Below are positions 32,640 to 43,501 of a stretch of 64,000 bases of DNA, in pieces; position 1 is the first letter of the stretch; every line of letters begins with the position of its first letter. The notes below the pieces were generated by a model. That model did not search any database. It saw nothing but the letters and a program-made list of their open reading frames with translations, and was not told the origin of the DNA. Source of the stretch: Luteimonas endophytica (GTDB taxonomy: Bacteria > Pseudomonadota > Gammaproteobacteria > Xanthomonadales > Xanthomonadaceae); contig NZ_JARXRM010000032.1 of assembly GCF_029887875.1 (NCBI RefSeq), positions 132,842-196,841 of the forward strand. Direction: 5' to 3'. A program made the position numbers and the translations under genes.

Positions 32640-32749
32640 GTGATTCGGGATTGGCGATTCGTGATCCGCAGGCGCGGGTCACGGCGCGGGCCCTGAATCG
32701 GCCGCGCCTCGCCGTTGCCGTTGTCGAATCACCAATCACCAATCGCGAC
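32640..32749. repeat. About 110-bp element with inverted ends between infB and rbfA
   Basis: The left end (32640-32668) consists of degenerate GATTCGGGATTGGCGATTCG repeats; the right end (32723-32749) is the inverse type, CGAATCACCAATCACCAATCG. Size and ends resemble the element before glmM. It ends eight bases before the rbfA ATG. Confidence 0.6.
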
Positions 32750-32756
32750 CCACCCA

Positions 32757-33131
32757 ATGGCGAAGTCATTCAACCGCACCGACCGCGTCTCCGCGCAGCT
32801 CCGCCGGGAGCTGGGCGCGCTGGTGCGCGCGGCGGTGCAGGAGCACGGGCTCCCGTCGGTGAGCGTGTCCGACGTCGAGGTCAGCCGCGACCTTGCCCAC
32901 GCGAAGGTTTTCGTGACCGCGCTTCAGGCCGAGCGTTCCGGCGAGGCGCTCAAGGGGCTGCGTGCCCTGGCGGCGGAGATCCGTTTCCGACTGGCGCGCG
33001 CGGTGAAGCTGCGTCACGTTCCCGAACTTCATTTTCACTACGACGATTCGGTCGATCGCGGCGAGCGCATCGACAACCTGCTGCGCGACCTGCCCGACAC
33101 CGAAGGCGCCACGGGCGACGGGACGGACTGA
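32757..33131 (+). CDS. rbfA: 30S ribosome-binding factor RbfA
   Basis: KH-fold factor that binds the 5' region of 16S rRNA during late 30S maturation. 124 residues, with '[18 protein letters not shown]', '[18 protein letters not shown]' and '[18 protein letters not shown]'. The ATG at 32757 gives the family start '[11 protein letters not shown]'. The frame is open upstream into the repeat, but that part is not conserved. Very acidic short tail. Confidence 0.96.
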   Translation: MAKSFNRTDRVSAQLRRELGALVRAAVQEHGLPSVSVSDVEVSRDLAHAKVFVTALQAERSGEALKGLRALAAEIRFRLARAVKLRHVPELHFHYDDSVDRGERIDNLLRDLPDTEGATGDGTD

Positions 33132-33254
33132 GGCGGTGACGGCGACGCGGGCCGCGGCGCGCGGGGGCCGGTCGGCCGGTCGACCGCCCTGCAGGCGACT
33201 GCCGGCGGGCGGCGGCATGGGGCGTCGCGCCGCGGCCGCCGGGGCCGCGCGCTG

Positions 33255-34214
33255 ATGTCGCGGCAGCGTCGCAACCGGTTCCGGAGCTTGGACGGCATCC
33301 TGCTGCTCGACAAGCCGCCCGGGCTCAGTTCGAACCAGGCCCTGCAGCGGGTGCGGCGCCTGTTCGAAGCCGAGAAGGCAGGCCATACCGGCAGCCTGGA
33401 TCCGCTCGCCACCGGCCTGTTGCCGGTCTGCTTCGGCGAGGCCACCAAGATCGCCGGCGGCCTGCTCGGCGCCCGCAAGGCCTACGACACGGTGGCCCGG
33501 CTCGGGGTGGTGACCGATACCGACGATGCCGAGGGCCAGCCGTTGCGCGAGCGCCCCGTGCCGGCGCTGGACCTGGCGACGATCGACGCCGCGCTGCGGG
33601 CCCTCACCGGCCGGATCCGGCAGCGGCCGCCGGTGTATTCGGCGCTCAAGCGCGGCGGCGAACCGCTCTACGCCAAGGCGCGCCGCGGCGAGTTCATCGA
33701 GGTCGAGCCGCGCGAGGTCGACGTGCACGCCTTCGAACTGCAGTCGGCCGCCGACCTGCTCGACGGCGGCGAGCCGCTGCTGCGGCTGCACGTGGAGTGC
33801 GGGTCCGGCACGTACGTGCGCAGCCTGGTGCGGGACCTGGGCGAGGCGCTGGGCTGCGGCGCGCACGTCGCCGAGCTGCGGCGGCTCTGGGTCGACCCGT
33901 TCAGGGATCCGCGGCTGTGGACCCCCGGGGACCTGGAGGCGCTGGCGGCGCGTGGCCGGCATTGCCTGGACGCCTGCCTGCTGCCGGTGGAGGCCGGCAT
34001 GGCCTCGTGGCCGCAGCTGGCCGTCAGTCCGGCGCAGGCGGCGCGGCTGTCCCATGGACAGCGCGTCGAGGGGAGCTTCGCCACGCGCGGCCCGGTCGCG
34101 ATCATCGACCAGGACGGCAGGGCGCTGGGGCTGGGAGAGGTGGACGCGGCGGGGTGCCTGCGCCCGCAACGGCTGTTCAGCTGGGCCTGCAGCCAGCCGC
34201 CGGCGCGCGCCTGA
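33255..34214 (+). CDS. truB: tRNA pseudouridine(55) synthase TruB
   Basis: Makes pseudouridine 55 in the T-loop of nearly all tRNAs and also acts as a tRNA chaperone. 319 residues. Catalytic D49 lies in '[16 protein letters not shown]'; '[18 protein letters not shown]' and the C-terminal PUA-like region are present. It follows rbfA after a 123-bp gap in which I see nothing specific. Confidence 0.96.
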   Translation: MSRQRRNRFRSLDGILLLDKPPGLSSNQALQRVRRLFEAEKAGHTGSLDPLATGLLPVCFGEATKIAGGLLGARKAYDTVARLGVVTDTDDAEGQPLRERPVPALDLATIDAALRALTGRIRQRPPVYSALKRGGEPLYAKARRGEFIEVEPREVDVHAFELQSAADLLDGGEPLLRLHVECGSGTYVRSLVRDLGEALGCGAHVAELRRLWVDPFRDPRLWTPGDLEALAARGRHCLDACLLPVEAGMASWPQLAVSPAQAARLSHGQRVEGSFATRGPVAIIDQDGRALGLGEVDAAGCLRPQRLFSWACSQPPARA

Positions 34215-34217
34215 GCC

Positions 34218-34246
34218 TTGTTGCCGACCCTGGCGGCGGTTACAAT
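34218..34246 (+). promoter_or_regulatory. Putative rpsO promoter
   Basis: TTGTTG (34218-34223), a 17-base spacer and TACAAT (34241-34246) start just after the truB stop. The transcript would begin near 34253 and have a leader of about 110 bases, including a small palindrome ATGCGT-TT-ACGCAT at 34263-34276. Confidence 0.65.
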
Positions 34247-34364
34247 TCCGCTGCTTTTTCCCATGCGTTTACGCATTCATCAGCAAGCGGCGGGCCATGC
34301 GGTGCCTCGCTCGTGCCCCGCGCACGGTGCGGCGTTCCTGCGGGCCGCGCATCACGAGGCGGAT

Positions 34365-34625
34365 ATGTCCATCGATACCAGCGAAATCATCAACGAGCAC
34401 AAGCGCGCCGACAACGACACCGGCTCCCCGGAAGTCCAGGTGGCCCTGCTGACCGCGCGCATCGCGCATCTCACCGAGCACTTCAAGATCCACAAGAAGG
34501 ATCATCACAGCCGGCGCGGCCTGCTGCAGATGGTCAACCAGCGCCGCAGCCTGCTCGACTACCTGCATCGCAAGGATGCCGAGCGCTACAAGGCCCTGAT
34601 CGAGAAGCTCGGTCTGCGCCGATAA
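34365..34625 (+). CDS. rpsO: 30S ribosomal protein S15
   Basis: Primary 16S rRNA-binding protein of the 30S platform. 86 residues, close to the usual 88, with '[21 protein letters not shown]' region (residues 19-39), 'HSRRGLL' and 'RRSLLDYLH'. The ATG at 34365 gives the family N-terminus; the frame is open upstream into the leader without family support. In E. coli S15 represses its own mRNA by binding the leader; the 5' leader here contains a palindrome that could play this role, which is inference. Confidence 0.97.
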   Translation: MSIDTSEIINEHKRADNDTGSPEVQVALLTARIAHLTEHFKIHKKDHHSRRGLLQMVNQRRSLLDYLHRKDAERYKALIEKLGLRR

Positions 34626-34636
34626 TCCATACCCCG

Positions 34637-34669
34637 CCGCGGCGCAGCGATGCGCCGCGGTTTTGTTTT
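34637..34669 (+). terminator. Intrinsic terminator after rpsO
   Basis: CCGCGGCGCA, loop GCGA, TGCGCCGCGG, a perfect 10-bp stem followed by TTTTGTTTT. It separates rpsO from pnp, as in many gamma-proteobacteria where readthrough into pnp is partial. Confidence 0.9.
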
Positions 34670-34888
34670 GCCGGTTCGGTCGTCGCCGGCATCGTGCAGC
34701 ACGGATGCCGCGCGCCGACCGGTTGTAACGCGACCGCTTCCGCGGAGTCGGACGAGGTCTGCAGCGTCAAGGGCTGGAGCGGGCTGGAAGCCGGTTCGAT
34801 CAGCCACCTTCCTGCGCCGCGCAGCGGCCAGCCGGTCGGGACAGGGGTCCCGCCGGTTCATCGAAATCCAGATCCAGGGAAACCAAAC

Positions 34889-36997
<2,109 letters not shown>

Positions 36998-37020
36998 CTC
37001 GGCCCACGCAGCGCTCCGAG

Positions 37021-37047
37021 AAAGGCGGGCTTCGGCCCGCCTTTTTT
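37021..37047 (+). terminator. Intrinsic terminator after pnp
   Basis: GGCGGGC, loop TTCG, GCCCGCC with flanking A- and T-tracts (AAA before, TTTTTT after). Strong end of the rimP-pnp operon. Confidence 0.95.
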
Positions 37048-37209
37048 CTGCTCCGGGCCCCGGAGAACCCGCGCCCCGGCGGAGCTCAGGCCGCGACCCG
37101 CCCCCGGCCCGCGTGGACGGTCCCACAAGCGGCGTCGCGCCGGGCCTTGAGACCATGGGCCACCACTGCCGGCTCGCGGCCTGCTCCAGAGCGGATCGGC
37201 TGGCCATGA

Positions 37210-37228
37210 AAACGTTTACTGCTAGCAT
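37210..37228 (+). promoter_or_regulatory. Candidate operator (AAACGTTT) and -10 box upstream of the GH3 gene
   Basis: AAACGTTT (37210-37217) is the core palindrome bound by many LacI/GalR-family repressors. Six bases on, TAGCAT (37223-37228) is a possible -10 box 27 bases before the ATG. The palindrome would overlap the promoter, a typical repressor position. No LacI-type regulator gene is in the window. Confidence 0.4.
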
Positions 37229-37254
37229 GGGCGCCGGTTTTCCAGGATCCGAGG

Positions 37255-39498
37255 ATGGCCAGACCGATGCCGTTCAAGTCGTTGTTCGGGGCGCTGTTGC
37301 TGCTCTCCTTGGCCGCCGCCGCGGTGGCGCGGCCACCGAATCCGGCCGCCGGCGAGGAGGCGGCGGTCGAGGCACTGCTGGCGCGGATGACCCTCGAGGA
37401 GAAGCTGGGCCAGCTGACCCAGTACCGGGGCCGCGGCAGCGAGACCGGCCCGCGGGTTCCCGAGGGCGGAGAGGCGCAGATCCGCGCCGGCCAGGTCGGA
37501 TCGTTCCTGGGCGTGTACGGCGCCGAGTACAGCCGGCGGATGCAGCAGGTGGCCGTGGAGGAATCGCGGCTCGGCATCCCGCTGCTGTTCGCGCACGACG
37601 TGATCCACGGCTTCCGCACCATTTTCCCGGTGCCGCTCGGCGAGGCCGCCAGCTTCGACGTCGCGGCGGTGGAGCGTGCGGCGCGCATCGCCGCCGTGGA
37701 GGCGAGCGCGCACGGCCTGCACTGGACCTTCGCGCCCATGGTCGACATCGCGCGCGACCCGCGCTGGGGCCGGATCGTCGAAGGCGCCGGAGAGGATCCC
37801 CATCTCGGCTCGGTGCTGGCGGCGGCGCGGGTGCGCGGCTTCCAGGGCACCGACCTCGCCGCGCCGGACACGGTGCTCGCCACCGCCAAGCATTTCGTCG
37901 CCTACGGCGGCGCCGAGGGCGGCCGCGACTACAACACCGTCGACGTCTCCGAGCGCACCCTGCACGAGATCTACCTGCCGCCCTTCGAGGCTGCGGTGGA
38001 GGCCGGGGTGCAGTCGATCATGCCGGCCTTCAATGAAGTCGCCGGCGTGCCGATGCACGCGCACCGCCGGCTGATCGAGGACCTGCTGCGCGGCCAGTGG
38101 GGTTTCGACGGCCTGCTGGTCAGCGACTACAACGCGATCCAGGAGCTGATGCCCCATGGCGTCGCCGCGACCCGCACCGACGCCGGCATCCTCGGCCTCG
38201 AGGCCGGCGTGGACGTCGACATGGTGAGCGGCATCTATCTCGACGACGTCCCCGGTGCCGTCCGCGGGGCCCGCCTGGACGAAGCCTTCGTCGACGCCTC
38301 GGTCCGCCGGGTGCTGCGCGCCAAGTACCGGCTCGGCCTGTTCGACGATCCGTACCGGTACAGCGATCCCCGCCGCGAGGCGGCGCTGACGCTCACCGCG
38401 GCGCACCGCGAGGCCGCCCGCGACCTGGCGCGCAAGTCCTTCGTGCTGCTGAAGAACGAGGGCGACACCCTGCCGCTGTCGAAGCGGCAGGGCACCGTGG
38501 CGGTGATCGGGCCGCTTGCCGACGACCCCCGGCAGATGCTCGGCAACTGGGTCGCGGCCGGCCGCGCCGCGGACGCGGTCACACCGCTCGACGGTATCCG
38601 CGCCGCGCTCGGGCCGGAGGTGCGGGTGCTGCATGCGCAGGGCACCGGGATCCGCAACGGCGACACGTCCGGCATCGCCGCCGCGGTGCACCTGGCGCGC
38701 CAGGCCGACGTGGTGATCCTGATGCTCGGCGAGGACCACGAAATGAGCGCCGAGGCCAACAACCGCACCAGTCTGGACCTGCCCGGCGCGCAGCGGCGGC
38801 TGGCCCAGGCGGTGCACGCGACCGGCAAGCCGGTGGTGGCGGTGCTGTTCGGCGGCCGCCCGCTGTCGGTGAACTGGCTCGACCAGAACGTGCCGTCGAT
38901 CCTGATGGCGTGGTTCCCGGGCGTGGAGGCGGGCAATGCGCTGGCCGACGTGCTGTTCGGCGACCATGCCCCGAGCGGAAAGCTGCCGGTGACCTTTCCG
39001 CGCAACGTCGGCCAGGTGCCGATCCACTACAACCACAAGAACACCGGCCGCCCGCCGGACGCCAAGGACAAGTACACCTCGAAGTACCTGGACGTCGCCT
39101 GGACGCCGCTGTACCCGTTCGGCCACGGCCTCGGCTACACCACGTTCCGCTACCAGGACCTGCGCGTCGGCGCGGCGCGCATCGGCCGCGGCGATCCGGT
39201 GGACGTGGAGGTCACGGTCACCAACACCGGCCGCCGCGCCGGCGACGAGGTCGTGCAGCTGTACCTGCGCGACGACGTGGCCAGCGTGACCCGGCCGGTC
39301 AAGGAATTGCGCGGTTTCCGCCGCGTGACCCTGCAGCCGGGCGAAAGCCGGACCGTGGCGTTCCGCCTGGAGCCGGACGCCCTGGCGGTGCTCGACGCCG
39401 AGCTGCGGCCGGTGGTCGAGCCCGGCAGCTTCACCGTGTTCGCCGGCGGCAGCTCGGCCGACACCATCGAGGCCAGCTTCGAGGTGGTGGAGGACTGA
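37255..39498 (+). CDS. bglX: Periplasmic GH3 beta-glucosidase (BglX-like)
   Basis: Hydrolyses terminal beta-linked glucose (or similar sugars) from oligosaccharides. 747 residues: signal peptide (about 1-25), GH3 N-terminal barrel with 'TAKHFVAYGGAEGGRDYN' and nucleophile D291 in 'LLVSDYNAI', GH3 C-terminal domain (about 385-620, 'LMLGEDHEMSAEANNR'), and a fibronectin III-like domain at the end ('VTVTNTGRRAGDEVVQLYL'). Length and order match BglX. It is followed 23 bases later by the convergent end of a GntP-type permease; a TonB-dependent receptor is also near, so the locus may serve sugar uptake. Confidence 0.9.
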   Translation: MARPMPFKSLFGALLLLSLAAAAVARPPNPAAGEEAAVEALLARMTLEEKLGQLTQYRGRGSETGPRVPEGGEAQIRAGQVGSFLGVYGAEYSRRMQQVAVEESRLGIPLLFAHDVIHGFRTIFPVPLGEAASFDVAAVERAARIAAVEASAHGLHWTFAPMVDIARDPRWGRIVEGAGEDPHLGSVLAAARVRGFQGTDLAAPDTVLATAKHFVAYGGAEGGRDYNTVDVSERTLHEIYLPPFEAAVEAGVQSIMPAFNEVAGVPMHAHRRLIEDLLRGQWGFDGLLVSDYNAIQELMPHGVAATRTDAGILGLEAGVDVDMVSGIYLDDVPGAVRGARLDEAFVDASVRRVLRAKYRLGLFDDPYRYSDPRREAALTLTAAHREAARDLARKSFVLLKNEGDTLPLSKRQGTVAVIGPLADDPRQMLGNWVAAGRAADAVTPLDGIRAALGPEVRVLHAQGTGIRNGDTSGIAAAVHLARQADVVILMLGEDHEMSAEANNRTSLDLPGAQRRLAQAVHATGKPVVAVLFGGRPLSVNWLDQNVPSILMAWFPGVEAGNALADVLFGDHAPSGKLPVTFPRNVGQVPIHYNHKNTGRPPDAKDKYTSKYLDVAWTPLYPFGHGLGYTTFRYQDLRVGAARIGRGDPVDVEVTVTNTGRRAGDEVVQLYLRDDVASVTRPVKELRGFRRVTLQPGESRTVAFRLEPDALAVLDAELRPVVEPGSFTVFAGGSSADTIEASFEVVED

Positions 39499-39521
39499 CG
39501 GCGCAGCGGCCGGGCGCGGAA

Positions 39522-40919
39522 CTACACCCAGCCGGTCAGGTAGTGCAGCCCGATCACCAGGAACACGGTGAGCGTGCTGATCAGGGTGATGGCGAAGATG
39601 TCGGCATAGGACTGGCGGTGGGTCAGCCCGGTGACCGCCAGCAGGGTGATCACCGCGCCGTTGTGGGGCAGCGTGTCCATGCCGCCCGAGGCCATCGCCG
39701 CCACCCGGTGCAGCACCTCCATCGGGATGCCGGCGGCCTGGGCATTGGCGATGAAGCTGTCTGACATCGCCGCCAGCGCGATGCTCATCCCGCCCGAGGC
39801 CGAACCGGTGATCCCCGCCAGCGCGTTCACCGTCACCGCCTCGTTGACCAGCGGATCGGGGATGCCGTTGAGGGCGTTGGCCACCAGCAGGAACCCGGGC
39901 AGCGCGGCGATGACCGCGCCGAAGCCGTATTCGGAGGCGGTGTTCATCGACGCCAGCAGGGCGCCGCCGATCGCCGCGCGGGTGCCCTCGGCGAAGCGCC
40001 GGCAGACCGGGCGCCAGGCCAGCAGCAGCACGCTGAGAATGCCGACCAGCAGCGCGCCCTGGACCGCCCAGATCGCGGCGACCCGCGAGATCTCCTGCAC
40101 GACCGGCGCCGCCTCGCCCATGACCGCCGGCTCGAAGCTGTGGCTGTCGCCGTACAGGCGTGGGATCAGCAGGGTGAAGACCTTGTTGGCGATGCCCACC
40201 AGGACCAGCGGCAGCAGCGCCACCAGCGGATGGGCGAGGCGCCCGCCGGTGAACGCCTCGGGCTCGTTGCGCAGGTCGGTTCCGTAGCCTTCGGCCGCGA
40301 CGGCGGCGCGGCGGCGGCGCCATTCCAGGTACAGCATGCCGAGGGCGAAGATCAGCACCGAGCCGGCCGTGCCGAGCACCGGCGCCGCCCACGAATCGGT
40401 GCCGAAGAAGGCGGTCGGGATGATGTTCTGGATCTGCGGCGAGCCCGGCAGCGCCATCATGGTGAAGGTGAAGGCGCCCAGGGCGATGGTCCCGGGGATC
40501 AGGCGCTTGGGGATATCGCTCTGGCGGAACAGTTCGGCGGCGAACGGATAGACCGCGAACACCACCACGAACAGCGACACCCCGCCGTAGGTGAGCAGGG
40601 CGCAGACCGTGACGATCGACAGCAGCGCACGCTCGGGGCCGAACAGGCGGATGGTCGCCGCGACGATCGACTTGGAGAAGCCGGACAGCTCGATCAGCTT
40701 GCCGAACACCGCCCCCAGCAGGAATACCGGAAAGTACAGCTTCAGGAAGCCGACCATCCTGTCCATGAACAGCCCGGTGAACATCGGCGCCACCAGCTCC
40801 GGGTCGGTCAGCAGCACCGCGCCCATCGCCGCCACCGGTGCGAACAGGATCACGCTATGGCCGCGATAGGCCACGAACATGAGGAAGCTCAGCGCGCCGA
40901 GCACGATCAGCAGGGCCAT
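39522..40919 (-). CDS. GntP-family permease
   Basis: Predicted H+-coupled uptake of gluconate or another small carboxylate across the inner membrane. 465 residues with about 12-14 membrane segments; shows the family pattern 'VFGKLIELSGFSKSIVAATI', 'LTYGGVSLFVVVF', 'ALPGSPQIQNIIPT' and 'GSASGGMSIALAAM'. I start at 40919 because 'MALLIVLGALSFLMFVAYRG' matches a first membrane helix; the longer frame upstream reads through the intergenic region and the divergent receptor gene. Substrate is not determined from sequence. Confidence 0.85.
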   Translation of the reverse strand: MALLIVLGALSFLMFVAYRGHSVILFAPVAAMGAVLLTDPELVAPMFTGLFMDRMVGFLKLYFPVFLLGAVFGKLIELSGFSKSIVAATIRLFGPERALLSIVTVCALLTYGGVSLFVVVFAVYPFAAELFRQSDIPKRLIPGTIALGAFTFTMMALPGSPQIQNIIPTAFFGTDSWAAPVLGTAGSVLIFALGMLYLEWRRRRAAVAAEGYGTDLRNEPEAFTGGRLAHPLVALLPLVLVGIANKVFTLLIPRLYGDSHSFEPAVMGEAAPVVQEISRVAAIWAVQGALLVGILSVLLLAWRPVCRRFAEGTRAAIGGALLASMNTASEYGFGAVIAALPGFLLVANALNGIPDPLVNEAVTVNALAGITGSASGGMSIALAAMSDSFIANAQAAGIPMEVLHRVAAMASGGMDTLPHNGAVITLLAVTGLTHRQSYADIFAITLISTLTVFLVIGLHYLTGWV

Positions 40920-41073
40920 TGCGGGTCCCGGTCCGGAAATGCCGGCGGCCAGTGTGGAAGGGGGGCCGGGGACGGCCCATTGTCCGAAGGTACGATGCCC
41001 GCCCCGTGGCCTTTCCCTACGCTTGCCTGGCGGCGACCGGCCGCACGCATTGCCATTATCGCGAGGGGACCCG

Positions 41074-43305
41074 ATGAAGCGCGCCACGATCCAGCACACC
41101 GCCTTGAGCATCGCGATCGCCGTTGGGCTTTCATCGCCCGTCCTGGCCCAGGAACCCGCACAGGAGCCCGCGGCGGCAAGCGCGCGCAGCGCCGAGCCGA
41201 CCACGCTGGACGCCATCACGGTGACCGCGCGCAAGCGCGAGGAAACCCTGCAGGACGTGCCGGTGGCGGTGACCGCGTTCACCCCGGAGACGCTGGACAA
41301 GCTCAACGTGCAGGACATCGGCGACCTGGACGCGCAGGTGCCGAACCTGACCATCTACGCCGCGCGCGGCTCCACCAGCACCGCCACGGCCTACATCCGC
41401 GGCGTCGGCCAGGCCGATCCGCTGTGGGGCGTCGACCCGGGCGTGGGCATCTACCTCGACGACGTCTACATCGCCCGCCCGCAGGGCGCGCTGCTCGACG
41501 TCTTCGACGTCGGCCGCATCGAAGTGCTGCGTGGGCCGCAGGGCACGCTGTACGGCAAGAACACCATCGGCGGGGCGATCAAGTACGTCGGCCGAGAACT
41601 GCCGCGCGAGCTGGACGGCTTCGCCCAGGTCACGGTGGGCAGCCACAACCAGCTCGACGTCAAGGGCGGCATCGGCGGCCCGATCGGCGGCAGCGAGGCG
41701 CTGCGCGCCCGGCTGTCGCTGGCGAGCATGAATCGGGACGGTTTCGGGACCAACCTGGAGAGCGGCCAGGAAGTGAGCGACAAGGAGATCAACGCCGCGC
41801 GTTTCCAGCTCGGCGCCTTCGCCAGCGAGCGCTTCGACGTGCAGTTCGCGCTCGACTACATGGACGACCAGTCGGGCGTGCGCGGGGCCAGGCTGCTGGC
41901 GCCCAATCCGCTCGCGCCGGACTACCCGCCGCTCGACGACCGCTACGACATCCGCAGCGGCATGCCGAACGTCAACGACACCGAGATGAAGGGGGCCTCG
42001 GCGACCGTCAACTGGCGTCCCAACCTGGACTGGGCGTTCAAGTACGTGATCGCCAAGCGCGAGTCCGACACCGAGACCAACATCGACTTCGACGAGACGC
42101 CCCTGCAGCTGGTAGACGTGCTCGCCTTCTACGAAGACAGCCAGGTCAGCCACGAGCTGCAGGCCAACTTCGACGGCGGCGGCCGGGCGCGCGGGGTGAT
42201 GGGTTTCTACCATTTCGACGGCGAGGCCGGCGGCCAGGTGCTGAACCGGTTCGAGAACCCGCTGCTGCCGCCCTCGCTGACCAATCCGCTGTTCGGCGAC
42301 ACCCAGGGGCGGGTCTTCACCGAGAGCTACGCGCTGTATGCCGACTGGACCTTCGATCTGGGCGAGCGCCTGAAGCTCGATGTGGGCGCCCGCTACACCG
42401 ACGAGGACAAGCACGCGGTCGCGCTCAACCGCTTCTATACCGACGCCACCTACGCTACCTCGTGGGGCACGGCCGCCAACTTCGACAGGACGGTGAACTT
42501 CAAGAACGTCTCGCCGAAGATCTCCCTGGACTACCAGATCGCGCCGGACATCATGGTGTACGCACTCGCCTCGCGGGGCTTCAAGTCCGGCGGCTTCAAC
42601 ATCCGCGCCAACACCACGGCGGTCCCGCGGTCCGGCGAGCCGTTCGACGACGAGCGGGTCGACAGCTACGAGATCGGCGGCAAGATGGCGCTGCTCGACC
42701 AGCGCCTGTTCCTCAACCTGGCCTACTTCCACAACAGGTACAAGGACATCCAGCTGTCGGTATTCACCTCGTACACGCTGCCCGACGGCAGCAGCAGCTT
42801 CTTCGGCGACTTCACCAACGCCGGCCGGGGCACCGTGCAGGGCATCGAGGCGGAGTACCAGTTCCTGCCCACGCCGAACTGGCTGATCAGCGGCAACCTG
42901 GCCTGGCTGGACGCGAAGTACGACGAGTTTCTCAGCGGCGGGGTCGATATCGCCGACACCCAGGAATTCACCAACGCCCCGGAGTTCTCGGGCGCGTTGA
43001 ACGTCGAGTACCGCACCGACCTGGCCAACGGCGGCAACCTCTCGGCCCGGGTGGGGTACAGCTACCAGTCGGAGGTCTGGCCCACCACGGACCTCAGCCC
43101 GGCGATCAGGCAGGGCGGCTACGGACTGCTCGGCGCCGGCGTGATCTGGCGCATCGACGACGCCTGGTCGCTGTCGCTGCAGGGAAGCAACCTGGCCGAT
43201 CGCGAGTACCGCACCACCGGCTACAACATCGGCGCCTACGGCGTGCTGACCGGGTTCTACGGTCCGCCGCGCCAGTACAGCCTGAGCGCCCGCTACGACT
43301 TCTGA
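41074..43305 (+). CDS. TonB-dependent receptor
   Basis: Outer-membrane active transporter. 743 residues: signal peptide ending near 'SPVLAQ' (residue 26), a TonB-box-like 'TLDAITVTARKREETLQDVPVAV', plug domain ('VEVLRGPQGTLYGKNTIGGAI' type sequence at about 150-170), and a 22-strand barrel ending in 'YSLSARYDF' with the C-terminal Phe needed for assembly. It belongs to the iron/vitamin/sugar-type receptors abundant in xanthomonads; the ligand cannot be named. GAGGGG precedes the ATG. It is divergent from the GntP permease, sharing a 154-bp gap. Confidence 0.88.
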   Translation: MKRATIQHTALSIAIAVGLSSPVLAQEPAQEPAAASARSAEPTTLDAITVTARKREETLQDVPVAVTAFTPETLDKLNVQDIGDLDAQVPNLTIYAARGSTSTATAYIRGVGQADPLWGVDPGVGIYLDDVYIARPQGALLDVFDVGRIEVLRGPQGTLYGKNTIGGAIKYVGRELPRELDGFAQVTVGSHNQLDVKGGIGGPIGGSEALRARLSLASMNRDGFGTNLESGQEVSDKEINAARFQLGAFASERFDVQFALDYMDDQSGVRGARLLAPNPLAPDYPPLDDRYDIRSGMPNVNDTEMKGASATVNWRPNLDWAFKYVIAKRESDTETNIDFDETPLQLVDVLAFYEDSQVSHELQANFDGGGRARGVMGFYHFDGEAGGQVLNRFENPLLPPSLTNPLFGDTQGRVFTESYALYADWTFDLGERLKLDVGARYTDEDKHAVALNRFYTDATYATSWGTAANFDRTVNFKNVSPKISLDYQIAPDIMVYALASRGFKSGGFNIRANTTAVPRSGEPFDDERVDSYEIGGKMALLDQRLFLNLAYFHNRYKDIQLSVFTSYTLPDGSSSFFGDFTNAGRGTVQGIEAEYQFLPTPNWLISGNLAWLDAKYDEFLSGGVDIADTQEFTNAPEFSGALNVEYRTDLANGGNLSARVGYSYQSEVWPTTDLSPAIRQGGYGLLGAGVIWRIDDAWSLSLQGSNLADREYRTTGYNIGAYGVLTGFYGPPRQYSLSARYDF

Positions 43306-43324
43306 CCAGCTCGCGTGAGGTCGG

Positions 43325-43391
43325 CATCGGGTGGGAGCGACGGAAGTCGCGGCCCGCACCCGATGAAGCCGTCGCGGCTTCCGTCGTTCCC
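43325..43391. repeat. REP-like palindrome pair between the receptor and the kinase gene
   Basis: GGGAGCGACGGAAGTCGCG (43333-43351) is complementary to CGCGGCTTCCGTCGTTCCC (43373-43391) over 19 positions with two G-U pairs. CATCGGGTG (43325) and CACCCGATG also pair, giving an alternative fold. The unit resembles the xanthomonad/Pseudomonas REP type 'GGAGCG..C.....GTCGCG'. Confidence 0.75.
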
Positions 43392-43501
43392 GCAGGGTGC
43401 GCACGGGGGTTGGAGCGGGGCCGTTGCGCTATGCTCGCCCGCGTGACGGCCGCGGGCGGGGAGCACATGGGGCAGGGCGCCGAGCGCGGGCCTGGGCGCC
43501 G

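Noticed and set aside
33797..34888. N-terminal extension of PNPase through truB and rpsO
   Set aside because: The open frame overlaps truB and rpsO in another frame and passes the rpsO terminator; the conserved PNPase start is the GTG at 34889.
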